Shown: one piece after another, positions 18,404 to 26,646 of the stretch
How positions within the stretch are numbered: position 1 is the first letter of the stretch
Layout: each line of letters begins with the position of its first letter
DNA from: an uncultured Senegalimassilia sp.
Lineage (GTDB): Bacteria; Actinomycetota; Coriobacteriia; Coriobacteriales; Eggerthellaceae
Direction: 5' to 3'
NCBI RefSeq assembly: GCF_934636665.1
Contig: NZ_CAKUAT010000012.1
Location: 1 to 64,000 of the forward strand
DNA: 64,000 nucleotides
Made by a program: the position numbers and the translations under genes
The notes under the pieces: generated by a model
The model's input: only the letters and a program-made list of their open reading frames with translations
What the model was told of the DNA's origin: nothing
The model's database searches: none

Positions 18404-18708
18404 ATCATGCGTTTTCCGGGAGCCTGTAGAACTGGTTGGGATCGTGAGGGTTTTACCTACCCATTCCAGTAGTCCCTTTTTGCAAAGACGCTTCAGCGTC
18501 TCAGATGCGGTCTTTTCCCGATCTCGGCGTTTTCGGCGAGCAGGCCGGTGGCGTCCTGCTCGATGACCTCGCCGTCGTCTTTGACGCCGAAGTACAGCTC
18601 TCCTGCGCCATGCTTGTTGAGCATGGCGCTCATGGCCTGCGGGGCCTCCTTGTGCTCGCCTGTCGACTTTTTGAACTCGACGGTCTCGCTCTCGCTGCCT
18701 AGGTTCAT
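18404..18708 (-). pseudogene. Internally deleted AlbA_2-domain gene
   Basis: The ATG at 18708 opens a classic AlbA_2 start: SETVEFKKSTGEHKE, then MSAMLNKHGAGELYFGVKDD. After about 60 residues the frame fails. Further on, in a second frame, the family's C-terminal winged helix appears (TLKRLCKKGLLEWVG, then NPHDPNQFYRLPENA and a stop at 18404) with a one-base shift. The two ends of one gene are thus present and the middle is missing. The C-terminal part is close to the fragment at 22887-23276. Confidence 0.75.
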
Positions 18709-18945
18709 TCGGGCCGCCTTCCTATTTGCGTTCGATGTTTCGAATTATACCTTGGCAACCTTGGGGCCTCGACGTTGCGGCGCCGCCTGTTGTCGCCCTC
18801 CACTTCACGTCCAATCTTGTTTCCGTTTCGACAAAAGGGATGGTTGCACGGCATCCGCATACGTTAATTTAATAACGGGCTGCTCTTCGCTTTAAAAATG
18901 GGCCACCCCGCTCCGGCGTATGCTGTTCGCCGGAGGTGATCGGAG
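18709..18945. other. Intergenic region with a degenerate sugar-transferase-leader copy
   Basis: Near 18808-18845 the sequence contains a TTGTTTCCGTTTCGACAAAA-type block followed by GGGATGGTTG. It resembles the junction seen at 24640-24670, 28228-28258 and 48703-48733 (TTTTCGTCTTGACAAAAGGG) but without the downstream coding part or the upstream hairpin. The IS21 left end follows near 18893. Confidence 0.4.
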
Positions 18946-19170
18946 ATGGTCAATTTGACTGACAAGATGAGAATCGTCCAGATGCACCTGTCGGGGAAGT
19001 CGAACCGCGGCATTGCGGCCAAGCTGGGGCTCAACCGCAAGACGGTCGACAAGCGCGCGTCGCGCTATGAGGCCGCGCTGGCCGTGATGACGGCAGACGG
19101 CGCCCCGCGGACGCGGTGCGGGCCGCATCGCCGCGGTAAGGCCCCTGGCCGACTTCCCCGCAAAATTTAA
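18946..19170 (+). pseudogene. IS21-family IstA N-terminal fragment
   Basis: Forty-eight residues match the IstA start: MVNLTDKMRIVQMHLSGKSN, RGIAAKLGLNRKTVDK, a helix-turn-helix typical of IS21 transposases. After ALAVMTADGAP the frame joins unrelated sequence, so the catalytic core is missing. Confidence 0.7.
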
Positions 19171-19206
19171 CTCGCATTTCTGGACAGTCTTACTTGAGGG
19201 TCTAAC

Positions 19207-19236
19207 GTATGTGCAGTATAATATATCTGCACATAC
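19207..19236 (+). promoter_or_regulatory. Operator palindrome and -10 region of dinJ-yafQ
   Basis: A perfect 10-bp inverted repeat (GTATGTGCAG and CTGCACATAC) brackets TATAATATAT, which holds a consensus -10 box. The start codon is 16 bp further on with AGGAG in between. This fits autorepression by the RHH antitoxin and its complex with toxin, as known for DinJ-YafQ. Confidence 0.8.
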
Positions 19237-19251
19237 ATCGATAGGAGTATC

Positions 19252-19524
19252 ATGTCTAGCTCTACTTTGACCATACGCATTGACGACGACCTGAAGCGCG
19301 GCGCTTCCGAGGTGGCCGATTACTACGGCCTCGATCTCTCATCGGTTACGCGCGCGTTTTACAAGCAGATGGTGAACACGCGCCGCATCCCCCTGACCTT
19401 CGCCCCCGACGAGCCCAGCATCGAGAGCCTCGAGGCTATCCGCGAGGGCGACGCCTTCCTGTCCTCTGGCGAGAAAGGCCGCTTTGACAACGCGGCCGAC
19501 CTCATCGCGGCAGCGATGGCCTAA
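19252..19524 (+). CDS. dinJ: RelB/DinJ-family antitoxin
   Basis: A 90-aa protein with an N-terminal ribbon-helix-helix: STLTIRIDDDLKRGASEVA, then YGLDLSSVTRAFYKQMVNTR, followed by RIPLTF, the hallmark of DinJ/RelB. The C-terminal tail would wrap the toxin. Its stop overlaps the toxin start (TAATG). It is expected to neutralise the toxin and repress the operon through the palindrome at 19207. Confidence 0.9.
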   Translation: MSSSTLTIRIDDDLKRGASEVADYYGLDLSSVTRAFYKQMVNTRRIPLTFAPDEPSIESLEAIREGDAFLSSGEKGRFDNAADLIAAAMA

Positions 19525-19823
19525 TGGGCAGGCTCACGGCAGATTTCTCCGCTGCATTCTCTCGCGACCTCAAAAAGAAGGCGAAGCGGCGTAATTGGGA
19601 TTTAGCTGAGCTGCAGAAGCTCATCGACCTGGTGCTGGAGAACACTCCCGAGTCGACGGAGATTCTCAAGCGTCGCCACAACATGCACCACCTGAGCGGT
19701 AGCTGGGCCGGGAGGAACGAGTGCCACGTGGCGAACTCCGGCGATTGGCTGGTGATATGGTCGGCCAACGACGAGGTCGCCTTCTTCGAGCGCACTGGCG
19801 GTCACGACGAGCTGTTCAGGTAG
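19524..19823 (+). CDS. yafQ: YafQ-family mRNA interferase toxin
   Basis: A 99-aa RelE-superfamily RNase. Conserved catalytic-type residues are present: His56 in HHLSGSW, His68 in NECHV, Asp74-Trp75 in NSGDWLVIW, and His94 in FFERTGGHDELF. YafQ cuts mRNA on the ribosome. Length and residues are complete, so the pair is probably functional. It is coupled to the antitoxin by a 1-bp overlap. Confidence 0.9.
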   Translation: MGRLTADFSAAFSRDLKKKAKRRNWDLAELQKLIDLVLENTPESTEILKRRHNMHHLSGSWAGRNECHVANSGDWLVIWSANDEVAFFERTGGHDELFR

Positions 19824-19955
19824 GAGGGATTGGCAAGTTGCGATAATGACGGACTTTCTCGTTAGGGGGATTGGCCCAACGGTTGGGGGCGTCTCGGTTC
19901 CCGGGAGCGCCGCTCATCCGGCAGCCGCCTATCCCCGGCAGGATTCCGTGGACGG

Positions 19956-20276
19956 CTAATCGCAAAGCCTTGCTACCTCGGCTCCGCATTTCGCGCAGCG
20001 GCCCTCGATGAGCACGCAGCTGTGGCGCATGCGCAGCGTGTAGCCGGGCGCGAACTCCGTCGTGCCGCAGTTATGGCAGAACGCGTTGGCGAGCAGAAGC
20101 TTGCGGATATGCTCGGGAATCTTCCTCCACTCCCGCAGCGCCTCGAACTCCGTGACGCCCTTTCCGCGGCGGAACTCGTCTTCCTCCATCTCCTCGGCGA
20201 CGAACCTGGCGATCATCGCCTCGCTGACGCCGTCGGCTCTCATCTGCTGGGCCATCTCCTCGTATTTTGACCCCAT
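19956..20276 (-). CDS. Small zinc-ribbon hypothetical protein
   Basis: From the ATG at 20276 the protein is 106 aa. It has an acidic helical N-terminus (MGSKYEEMAQQMRADGVSEA), then a zinc ribbon with CHNCG and CAKCG pairs around a basic loop. I prefer this start over the one at 20348 because GAGGGC lies before it. No family recognised; such small proteins are common in Coriobacteria. Confidence 0.6.
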   Translation of the reverse strand: MGSKYEEMAQQMRADGVSEAMIARFVAEEMEEDEFRRGKGVTEFEALREWRKIPEHIRKLLLANAFCHNCGTTEFAPGYTLRMRHSCVLIEGRCAKCGAEVARLCD

Positions 20277-20449
20277 GAATTGCCCTCGTTTCTCGCGTGG
20301 CTGCCGGTTGGCGGGCGGTGCCTTATGCCTCCAGCCCATTAGGGGCAAACGTCACCGTTTGCGCTGGCCGGGCTCGCCGTCAGTCTTCGCGCAGAGCCTG
20401 CCTATGGCGAGGTCCAGGTTCCTTCTGCTGTTTGGCGTTTTAGGCTGCG

Positions 20450-20656
20450 TCATGCCGGCTCCCTTTCCAATCTTTCATATTCACTGGCGGTGACCTGGCC
20501 CTTGCCTCGTGCCTGCCTGGCGGTGATTATCCCGTACCCGTCGGCTGCGATGTCGTATATGTCGTCGAAATGTGGGAAAAGGTTCTTGCCGAACGTGCAT
20601 CCTTCGGACGCCGCCAGAGAGATGGTTGCCGCCGCCGTTTCGAGGCGACGCGACAA
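20450..20656 (-). pseudogene. AbiEi-type antitoxin N-terminal remnant
   Basis: The frame HFDDIYDIAADGYGIITARQ, then ARGKGQVTASEYERLER matches the N-terminal winged helix of AbiEi antitoxins (compare the intact copy at 48329). The frame ends after EREPA, where a short ATGA-overlapping frame (20352-20456, starting MTQPKTPNSRRNLDLAIG) begins. The body of the antitoxin and its toxin are gone. Confidence 0.5.
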
Positions 20657-20661
20657 CGCAT

Positions 20662-22680
20662 CTACTTTTCTCCCGCGGCCAACTCTTCGACAAGATTGAG
20701 AACGCTTTCGTCGTAATAAGGCCAGTCCACAAAGTTTTCGAGGTGCCCGCGACCCGTGGTCGCCGACAGCTCGTCGTTGATCTTGAGCGTGACGGCGATA
20801 AGCAAGGTCAGCATTCGATAGTAGTCGGCTCGGAATTCTTCTGAGTTCGGGTCGACGATTGGGGAATGCGCGTGGTCGTATCTGTTTCGGAGGCCCTGGG
20901 AGTTGGAAAACGTGGCGTCGTTGAACATGTAGTCGAGATAGGCGCTCTCGTCCGGGGTGAAGAGTTTCTCGCTATACGAGAGCATCCCATCCGAAACGAG
21001 GCTTTCGACGATGGCCAGGCCATCGCTTCCGCGTCCTTGGAGGGATACGGCCCCGTTGTCCCAGGCTGCTTTTAGACAGTCTGCGCGGGGCGTAGGGGAG
21101 AGGGCTTCGGTCTCGTCGTCCATGCAGGCGAGTTTGCTGTCGATTAGACGGTGAATTAGGTCGGTGTATATCGGGTTGTAGTCGCCAACGAAGACCTCGG
21201 TCTTCCGCATCAGCTCGTAGAAGCACCGCGCCTTGTCATCGTGCCCGCGCCTGTATGTCAGCATGCACTGGTCGGAGAACAGGGACGTTGCGTATTGATC
21301 GAAATCGGAGCCGGCGATCGCGTATTTACGCTCAGAGAGCGCCTTGAGGTCGCCAAACGACTTGAAGGTTACGTAGGGGAAGTAGTCCCCGTCGATTCGC
21401 CCTGCCGTCGAATAGATCGAATAGGATTTGGCGGCGCGCTCGATTTCGGGCCCTATCGACTTGCATTTGTCGAGCCACGATGCTCCGTCGGCCGGTAAGG
21501 CCAGCGTGAACCCGTCGATGGAGTACTCTTCGGCAAAATAGACGTTGTACGCCCATTCGATTGCCCGCTCGAGCTTCGCCCCGCGGCTTTCGAGGAAGTG
21601 CGAGTATGCGACGACTTCGGTATAAGAGAGCGACTCCCTCATGTTCGAAGCCATGTTAGTCCTGTATTCGCCCAGCACGCGCGACCCCAGCGTGGCAAGC
21701 AGCCCGCTTTCCTCGTGCGCGTGCGCGGGCATGGACATGAACCCGTCGTTGTCTACGATGTCCAGCAGATACCTGCAGTTGTTCATGACGGTTGCGTGGT
21801 CGGTGAACTTTTCGAGCCATCTCTCGCTAAAGCTGTAAATCAATGTGAAGCCATCGCGCTCTATGCCCTTGCACGCTACTTGCTCGGGGTCGATTCGGAC
21901 CCCGGCTCCGTATTCGAGCCCGGCCCCTTGCCCGAACATCGTCTCCATGGCGGCATCGCATGCCCGCTTTGCTTGCACTTTGACGTGAGGCGATGGGGAG
22001 AACTCGCATTTGCTCGAGCCGGAGGGCCAATTGAAGAGGGCTTCCTCGTAATTGGGGTTGGCTCGTTGGTCGCCGAGGTAATCGGCCATTATGGAGTCGA
22101 AGTCGTCTTGGGAAAGGCTCTTTGGGAGGAAGATGCCATCGGGATCACCGGATTTCGTCGCGTATTCGCGAATCAGGAGCTCAGCCGAGAAATACGGGTT
22201 GTCGATCAGGGATTCTCTGATTTCGGCATCGAACATCCCAACGATTTTCTTGTTCGCCAAGATGCCGGGCAGGCATTCAACATGCCGCGAAAGGAGGACG
22301 CTGAGCTTCTCGCCGCAGATTAGCTTCTCCGCACCGCATGAGCACAACAGGTCCCAGAATTGATCGGCGTATTGCACCTCCATGTCCTCGTAGGCCTCGA
22401 CGATGCTCGAGGAAGAGAGCCTCTCTCTTACGTAGCGGCAAGCGCTCGAGAATAGATTCGAAGCGACCTCGATGGCGTTGGCGACATCGGTTCCTTCGAA
22501 CAGTTCGGGAATTGTTTCGAGGGTAAGCTTGAGCTGATGGACCTCTATCGCGTCGTTGATCGTCTTGATTCGAAGACTGCTCCCTGTTTCTATGATTTGG
22601 AGGCATCTCTCCCTGAAAGCGCCAGCAGCAAGATCGTTGCGGTCATAGCAGATGATTCTCTCGTGATTGAATTCTCTCAA
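20662..22680 (-). CDS. Large protein with C-terminal HEPN-like motif, abortive-infection type
   Basis: A protein of 672 aa from the TTG at 22680 (GAGAAAGG upstream). Most of it is unrecognised alpha-helical sequence. Near the end, Arg598-Asn599 and His603 in GLRNRYDHAHSP form a HEPN Rx4-6H motif, followed by a helix YYRMLTLLIAVTLKINDEL. Such late HEPN domains occur in large DUF4209-like proteins of defence islands, where they act as RNases. It stands alone, followed downstream by an AbiEi remnant. A longer start at 22722 is possible but has no ribosome site. Confidence 0.6.
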   Translation of the reverse strand: MREFNHERIICYDRNDLAAGAFRERCLQIIETGSSLRIKTINDAIEVHQLKLTLETIPELFEGTDVANAIEVASNLFSSACRYVRERLSSSSIVEAYEDMEVQYADQFWDLLCSCGAEKLICGEKLSVLLSRHVECLPGILANKKIVGMFDAEIRESLIDNPYFSAELLIREYATKSGDPDGIFLPKSLSQDDFDSIMADYLGDQRANPNYEEALFNWPSGSSKCEFSPSPHVKVQAKRACDAAMETMFGQGAGLEYGAGVRIDPEQVACKGIERDGFTLIYSFSERWLEKFTDHATVMNNCRYLLDIVDNDGFMSMPAHAHEESGLLATLGSRVLGEYRTNMASNMRESLSYTEVVAYSHFLESRGAKLERAIEWAYNVYFAEEYSIDGFTLALPADGASWLDKCKSIGPEIERAAKSYSIYSTAGRIDGDYFPYVTFKSFGDLKALSERKYAIAGSDFDQYATSLFSDQCMLTYRRGHDDKARCFYELMRKTEVFVGDYNPIYTDLIHRLIDSKLACMDDETEALSPTPRADCLKAAWDNGAVSLQGRGSDGLAIVESLVSDGMLSYSEKLFTPDESAYLDYMFNDATFSNSQGLRNRYDHAHSPIVDPNSEEFRADYYRMLTLLIAVTLKINDELSATTGRGHLENFVDWPYYDESVLNLVEELAAGEK

Positions 22681-22886
22681 TGCGGGCCTTTCTCGCGTAG
22701 GACGCAGCGCCATTGGGCGCATCTATGCTGGGCATCCCCATCTTCGTTGCAGCTTGCCAAATGGGAGGTTGGTATACGGTGGAGGCGCGGGGCGGCTTGA
22801 CCCTGCTGCGGCTCCGGCAAAACAGCCTCGGTGCGAGGCGGCTACTGGGAAGAACTTCGCAGTAGCCGGGAAGAACTTCACAGTAG

Positions 22887-23276
22887 CTACGAGATGAAAC
22901 GATCGTCGTTCGGAAGGCGGTAGAACTGGCCGGGGTCGTGCGCGTTCTTGCCGACCCACTCGAGCAGCCCCCGTTCTGACAGCCTTTTCAAAGCGGCCGA
23001 GGCGGCACGCCTGGTGATTTGGGCGCTCTCGACGAGCGCGCCCGTCGAGACGGTCCCGTTGGCCGCAGCGAGTTCCATGGCCTTGCGCTTGCTCTTCCCT
23101 AGCTTGCCGAGCGAGGCGCCCCAGGCGGCGTCGGCGTCGGCGACCGCGGGTGTCTTGGGCTCGGCATCCGCACCGTCTTCCGCGACCGTCGCCTGTGCCC
23201 CGGGGCGCTCGAAGCGTATCACGGTGGAGCTGACGTCCTGGCGGTAGCTGAACGATGCACCTGCCGTGTCACACAC
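22887..23276 (-). pseudogene. C-terminal piece of an AlbA_2-domain gene
   Basis: The frame begins inside a domain (GASFSYRQDVSSTVIRFERP, the usual last strands of AlbA_2/HATPase-c4 proteins) and ends with the C-terminal winged helix: RRAASAALKRLSERGLLEWV, DPGQFYRLPNDD. The ATP-binding N-terminus is missing; the DNA upstream is a terminator and another gene. The winged helix is close to that at 18404. Confidence 0.65.
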
Positions 23277-23282
23277 CCTATA

Positions 23283-23318
23283 TAAAAAACTAGGCGGAAC
23301 CGCTTTCGCGACCCCGCC
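23283..23318 (-). terminator. Terminator of the Abi gene, duplicated at 25927
   Basis: On the minus strand a GC-rich hairpin (GGCGGGGTCGCG then CGGTTCCGCC) is followed by TAGTTTTTTATA. It lies 45 bp after the Abi stop at 23363. The same hairpin and neighbouring sequence recur at 25927-25985. Confidence 0.75.
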
Positions 23319-23362
23319 TTACAAAACCCGTGGGTTTTTCTGTCTGAGACCATTATGCCTCA

Positions 23363-24325
23363 TTAGAACCAGCTGTCAATCAGCTTCGCCAGAAAATCCA
23401 GGGACGAGCGGACGGTGTCGTTGGCGTTGAGAAGCTCGGACGTCTCGCCCATCCTGGCTTTGAGCGTCGCCATGTCCCCGACTGCGCGCCGCTTCCCGGA
23501 GCCCTCGGGCACGATTCGGGAATGCAGGTACATCAGAGTTGCTATCTGCTTGAGCCTCGGGTTCCTCATCTTCGCTGTTCTGACCCTGTGCGAGAGGCCG
23601 GTCCTTGCAAGCGCCCTCTCAACGTCGGCGTTGGACTCGACTGCGCCGCCTTTGATTTCGAAACCGTTTATCAGGTTCGACGAGTGCGCGCACGCGTTGC
23701 GGACGAACTGTGCCTGGCGCAGCATGTAGTGCTCGTCTTCCATGGCCGGGTCGGCCCATCGGTTCGCGCAGAAGAGGTACAGGCTCGCGAAGCTGCCGAA
23801 CGAGAACAGTTCCATGAGCACCCAAGTCGGCATGGCGTCGGGCCTGCTGCCGTATCGTCTGACGAGTGCCCCGCAGTACGCGTCGTTCTCGAGCGACTTG
23901 ATGTCGCCCTCGCGCCGGCGGCGCTCGTTGTGGTTGAGGCTCGCCATGTAGTCCGCCGCGATAGAGTAGCCGTCCTCGTCTTCATGCTCGGTAGCGATGC
24001 GGACAAGCTTCGTGCGCGCGGCGTGCTCGACGTCGAGCGTCAGCGGCAGCAACGCGTAACGCAGGTCGCGGTCAAGCGATGCGAGCGCCCGCAGGTGGCC
24101 GAAATCGAGGTTGACGTACTGCCCGTCGCGCTCGCCGCCGACGCGCTTGTCGAACAGGACGCGGTAGGCTGCCAGCTTGAAGTAGTAGGTGCGGTTGGAG
24201 AGGTAGGCGGCGGCCTCGTCCTCGGAGCAGAGGTCGAACGTGACGCCCTTCGCTTTGAGGTGGGCAATCTGCTTGTCAACTGTGAGCATGGCCTTGCGCT
24301 GCTCGATATTGCCGCTTTCCGTCAT
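23363..24325 (-). CDS. Abi-family (AbiD/AbiF, Abi_2) abortive-infection protein
   Basis: A 320-aa protein from the ATG at 24325, with AAGGATGGGG before it. It matches the Abi_2 family: LTVDKQIAHLKAKGVTF, then AAAYLSNRTYYFKLAAYRVL, FGHLRALASLDRDLRYALL, PTWVLMELFSFGSFASLYLF. The HEPN motif is Arg209-Asn210...His214 in VRNACAHS. Members act as toxins triggered by phage and some cleave RNA. A private terminator follows, so it is a single-gene unit. Confidence 0.85.
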   Translation of the reverse strand: MTESGNIEQRKAMLTVDKQIAHLKAKGVTFDLCSEDEAAAYLSNRTYYFKLAAYRVLFDKRVGGERDGQYVNLDFGHLRALASLDRDLRYALLPLTLDVEHAARTKLVRIATEHEDEDGYSIAADYMASLNHNERRRREGDIKSLENDAYCGALVRRYGSRPDAMPTWVLMELFSFGSFASLYLFCANRWADPAMEDEHYMLRQAQFVRNACAHSSNLINGFEIKGGAVESNADVERALARTGLSHRVRTAKMRNPRLKQIATLMYLHSRIVPEGSGKRRAVGDMATLKARMGETSELLNANDTVRSSLDFLAKLIDSWF

Positions 24326-24466
24326 TCCCCATCCTTTCGCTCCGGTGTTCGGAAGATTATACAAGCCTGTGGCGACTTTGACGGTCGCGTTCTGATGGGG
24401 CGGTAAGGCGCCTTGTCTCTCGGCTAGATCTCATCGATTTCTTTTGCCCTAAGCGTATTTGTGAAG

Positions 24467-24720
24467 AATCGTCTCATTGGGAAACGGGTCCCAATGAGAC
24501 GATTTTGACATCAGTTATAGGGGGAGCGGCATGCTCTGCATGCTTGAAACATCGCATCGTTTCGGCTCTCTTGTGCGTCCCATCAAGCCTGAATTGCCCT
24601 GCCGGAATCATCGATGATGCCCGTCACCTGCGCAAAATCCCTGCACGACCTTGCATTTTCGTCTTGACAAAAGGGATGACGCTCGTAGGCCTTTGGCCTA
24701 CGAGCGTCGGCTAGTGTCCT
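24467..24720 (+). repeat. Hairpin plus sugar-transferase-leader module, copy 1
   Basis: A 16-bp stem hairpin at 24467-24504 (arm AATCGTCTCATTGGGA) is followed about 140 bp later by a block CCTGCGCAAAATC, then CGACCTTGCATTTTCGTCTT, GACAAAAGGGATGA. In copy 2 this leads into WcaJ coding sequence; here the coding part is only a few codons (LTKGMTLVG) and then a perfect hairpin (GACGCTCGTAGGCC with GGCCTACGAGCGTC, 24677-24705). Confidence 0.7.
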
Positions 24721-24756
24721 ACGCGTTGGGCATCAAGATCCAGACGGGCATGCACG

Positions 24757-25092
24757 TCACTCCCCGGCCCTGAAGGGGATCATGCCGCTCGCGACGGTCT
24801 CGAGGGCGAGGATCCTGACGGCGACGGAGAACGATATCCCCATGCCTGCCAGAACGGCCATGGCCTCCTCGGCGACCTCCTCCGGCAGCCTTACCGACGT
24901 CACGGCGGTCTTGCCCGACATCTCGAAGTCGACCGACCTGACCTCAAAGGGAATGGCCCGCTTCCGAACGAGCTGGTAGGCGAAGCTCTTCACCGCCGAC
25001 GTGTAGTCCAGGCCTATGCCCTCGAGCGTTCTCGAGAACTCGTCCTTGAGGTTGGTGTCGATTCTCGCGGACACCTTTTTGCATGCGCGCAT
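24757..25092 (-). CDS. Orphan RelB-like protein with two ribbon-helix-helix domains
   Basis: A 111-aa protein from the ATG at 25092 (GGAAGGAAGAGGAG just upstream). Residues 1-50 form one RelB/DinJ-type RHH (KVSARIDTNLKDEFSRTLEG, LDYTSAVKSFAYQLVRKRAI, PFEV). Residues 60-108 repeat the design (TSVRLPEEVAEEAMAVLAGM, SFSVAVRILALETVASGMIP, F). No toxin gene is adjacent: the downstream side is the hairpin module. A tandem-RHH chain could fold as a pseudo-dimer and bind DNA alone. Confidence 0.65.
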   Translation of the reverse strand: MRACKKVSARIDTNLKDEFSRTLEGIGLDYTSAVKSFAYQLVRKRAIPFEVRSVDFEMSGKTAVTSVRLPEEVAEEAMAVLAGMGISFSVAVRILALETVASGMIPFRAGE

Positions 25093-26118
25093 CTCCTCTT
25101 CCTTCCTGTTGCCGCCTTCGCTGCCGGGGCTTGCGCATCTCCGGTTCGCCGGAGCCTCCACTCAGTGGCGCCGCCCGGCGCTTTTTGGACATCGGGTCCC
25201 GACAGGCGGCGAGGGCCGTCGAGCGGAGGTTCCCCTCGATGCCGATCGGCCTGCCGCCGATGCAAGGCCCCCTTGCTCGGCTTGGATGCCGCCGTGCGCG
25301 GGCACGAGGAGGGAGGGGCGGATTCGCGAAGGCCCGGCAGGGCCGGCACCTCCACCGATTTCCGGATCTGGCCGCAGGCCGTTCGGGAACCTGTGGAGAT
25401 GTCGCGCGTGCGCCCCGCAGCGACGAGGTCTGCGCAACAGCCCCCGCGGCGGATGAGCGGCTGCCGGCCGGAGGGGTTGCAAGGGGAGGAGGCGAGGAAC
25501 GCTCCCCTTGCCATGGGACCGGCGGGCGTGTGCTCGGGATGGTTGCTCGACTGGCAGGACGCAGCGAAGGCGGACGACGGCCAGCGGGCAGGTCCTCGAC
25601 CCCGCTGCCGAGCGTGTTATTTACGCGGCATGGGCTCCTGGCCAGGCATGCTGCTTCAAAGGCGTCCTTGCCGATTCGCTTCTTGGCGTGCGTCAACTGT
25701 GCTGCCGAAAAGGACGCGTGCCTTGCAGTTGTCGGATCGTCGAGGCTTGCACCTCGCCATTTCTTCATCTGGACCAATAGTTATCGAACGTCTCAATCCG
25801 CATATAGACGAGTCGGATGATCGGGGCTGCTGGAGACGGGCTCCGTTTGCGCCTCGGGGTTTGGCCTGCTGCCCGGCGTGCTTTGCATGCTGCCTGCGTT
25901 CCTGGGGAACACGCCGCTGTTGGGCGAAAAATAGGCGGAACCGCTTTGCGATTCCGCCATACAAGGCCCGTGTGCCTTTTCTGCTTGCTTGACGTTATGA
26001 ATCACCGGCATCGACGGTCGACGGGTTTTGCCTGGAAAGCCCAAACATACGCTTAGGAGGTGTCATGGGCGTCCGGTCGGCCTTGCCGCGATGGGCCCAG
26101 CCTCGCTTTTCTGAGTCT
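25093..26118. other. Long gene-poor region
   Basis: About 1 kb of GC-rich DNA with long open frames on both strands but no recognisable protein, codon pattern or ribosome site. These frames look like composition artefacts. Near 25927-25985 it contains a second copy of the Abi-gene terminator and the following 30 bp, which suggests that an Abi-like gene once lay to the right. Confidence 0.5.
25927..25958 (-). terminator. Second copy of the Abi-type terminator
   Basis: The hairpin GGCGGAATCGCAAAGCGG-TTCCGCC followed by TATTTTT reads on the minus strand. It is the same as 23283-23318 except for a few bases in the loop, but no gene with a matching 3' end precedes it. Confidence 0.65.
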
Positions 26119-26646
26119 CTAGCTTTGGGCTTTGTTTTTCGAGTAGACGAAGCGGGCTTGCTCTGAGCGGAGAAACTCAATGACGTTGACGTGGTGGACG
26201 TCGAAGTGGTCGCAGACGTCCACCAACGACGCCTTCTTCTTGCTGGGCTTCGGAGCCTCCTGCGTGACGACGCAGCCACCGTGCGCCATCGCGTATGCGA
26301 CGAGCCAGGGGTCTGCAACCGTCTCGGCGAGGAAGTCCGAGGCGACGTTCGGCTTGTAGTCGCCTCGGACGTATTCCGCAACCTTCATGTACGCCTTCAC
26401 CACCTCGGCATCGCCGAGGCTGTCTTTGAAGGATGACCGTTCGAGGTTGCCCTTTACCCAATCGGACAGGTCATCGCCGCCGACGACGAGCTCGTCGTAG
26501 ACATGGCGAATGCTGAGAGACCGCTCTGCGTTGAAGTCGTCGACCATGAAGTCCCAGAAGCCGGGGCAGATGTCGAACGCGTAGTAGCGGTTCTTCGACT
26601 CGATGAACGCGTTGGAATCGATCAGGTAAGGCGGGTAAGGCGCCAC
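26119..26646 (-). CDS. DUF4411 PIN-like protein, toxin candidate
   Basis: A 175-aa protein that starts at GTG 26646, overlapping the stop of the upstream gene by one base. It fits DUF4411: YLIDSNAFIESKNRYYAFDI at the start (PIN-type Asp), GFWDFM, a central acidic residue cluster, and the conserved ADPWLVAYAMAHGGCVVTQE. PIN-fold proteins are metal-dependent RNases. Its coupled partner is an ImmA/IrrE protease-like protein, a known gene pair that behaves as toxin-antitoxin in some bacteria. Confidence 0.8.
   Translation of the reverse strand: MAPYPPYLIDSNAFIESKNRYYAFDICPGFWDFMVDDFNAERSLSIRHVYDELVVGGDDLSDWVKGNLERSSFKDSLGDAEVVKAYMKVAEYVRGDYKPNVASDFLAETVADPWLVAYAMAHGGCVVTQEAPKPSKKKASLVDVCDHFDVHHVNVIEFLRSEQARFVYSKNKAQS

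Noticed and set aside
24677..24705. Perfect hairpin considered as a terminator
   Set aside because: No T-run follows on either strand (GGCTAGTG on one side, CATCCC on the other); described as part of module copy 1.
25083..25992. Long frames on both strands between the RHH protein and the PIN gene
   Set aside because: No ribosome site, no known motif and high-GC composition that yields long random frames; described as a gene-poor stretch.
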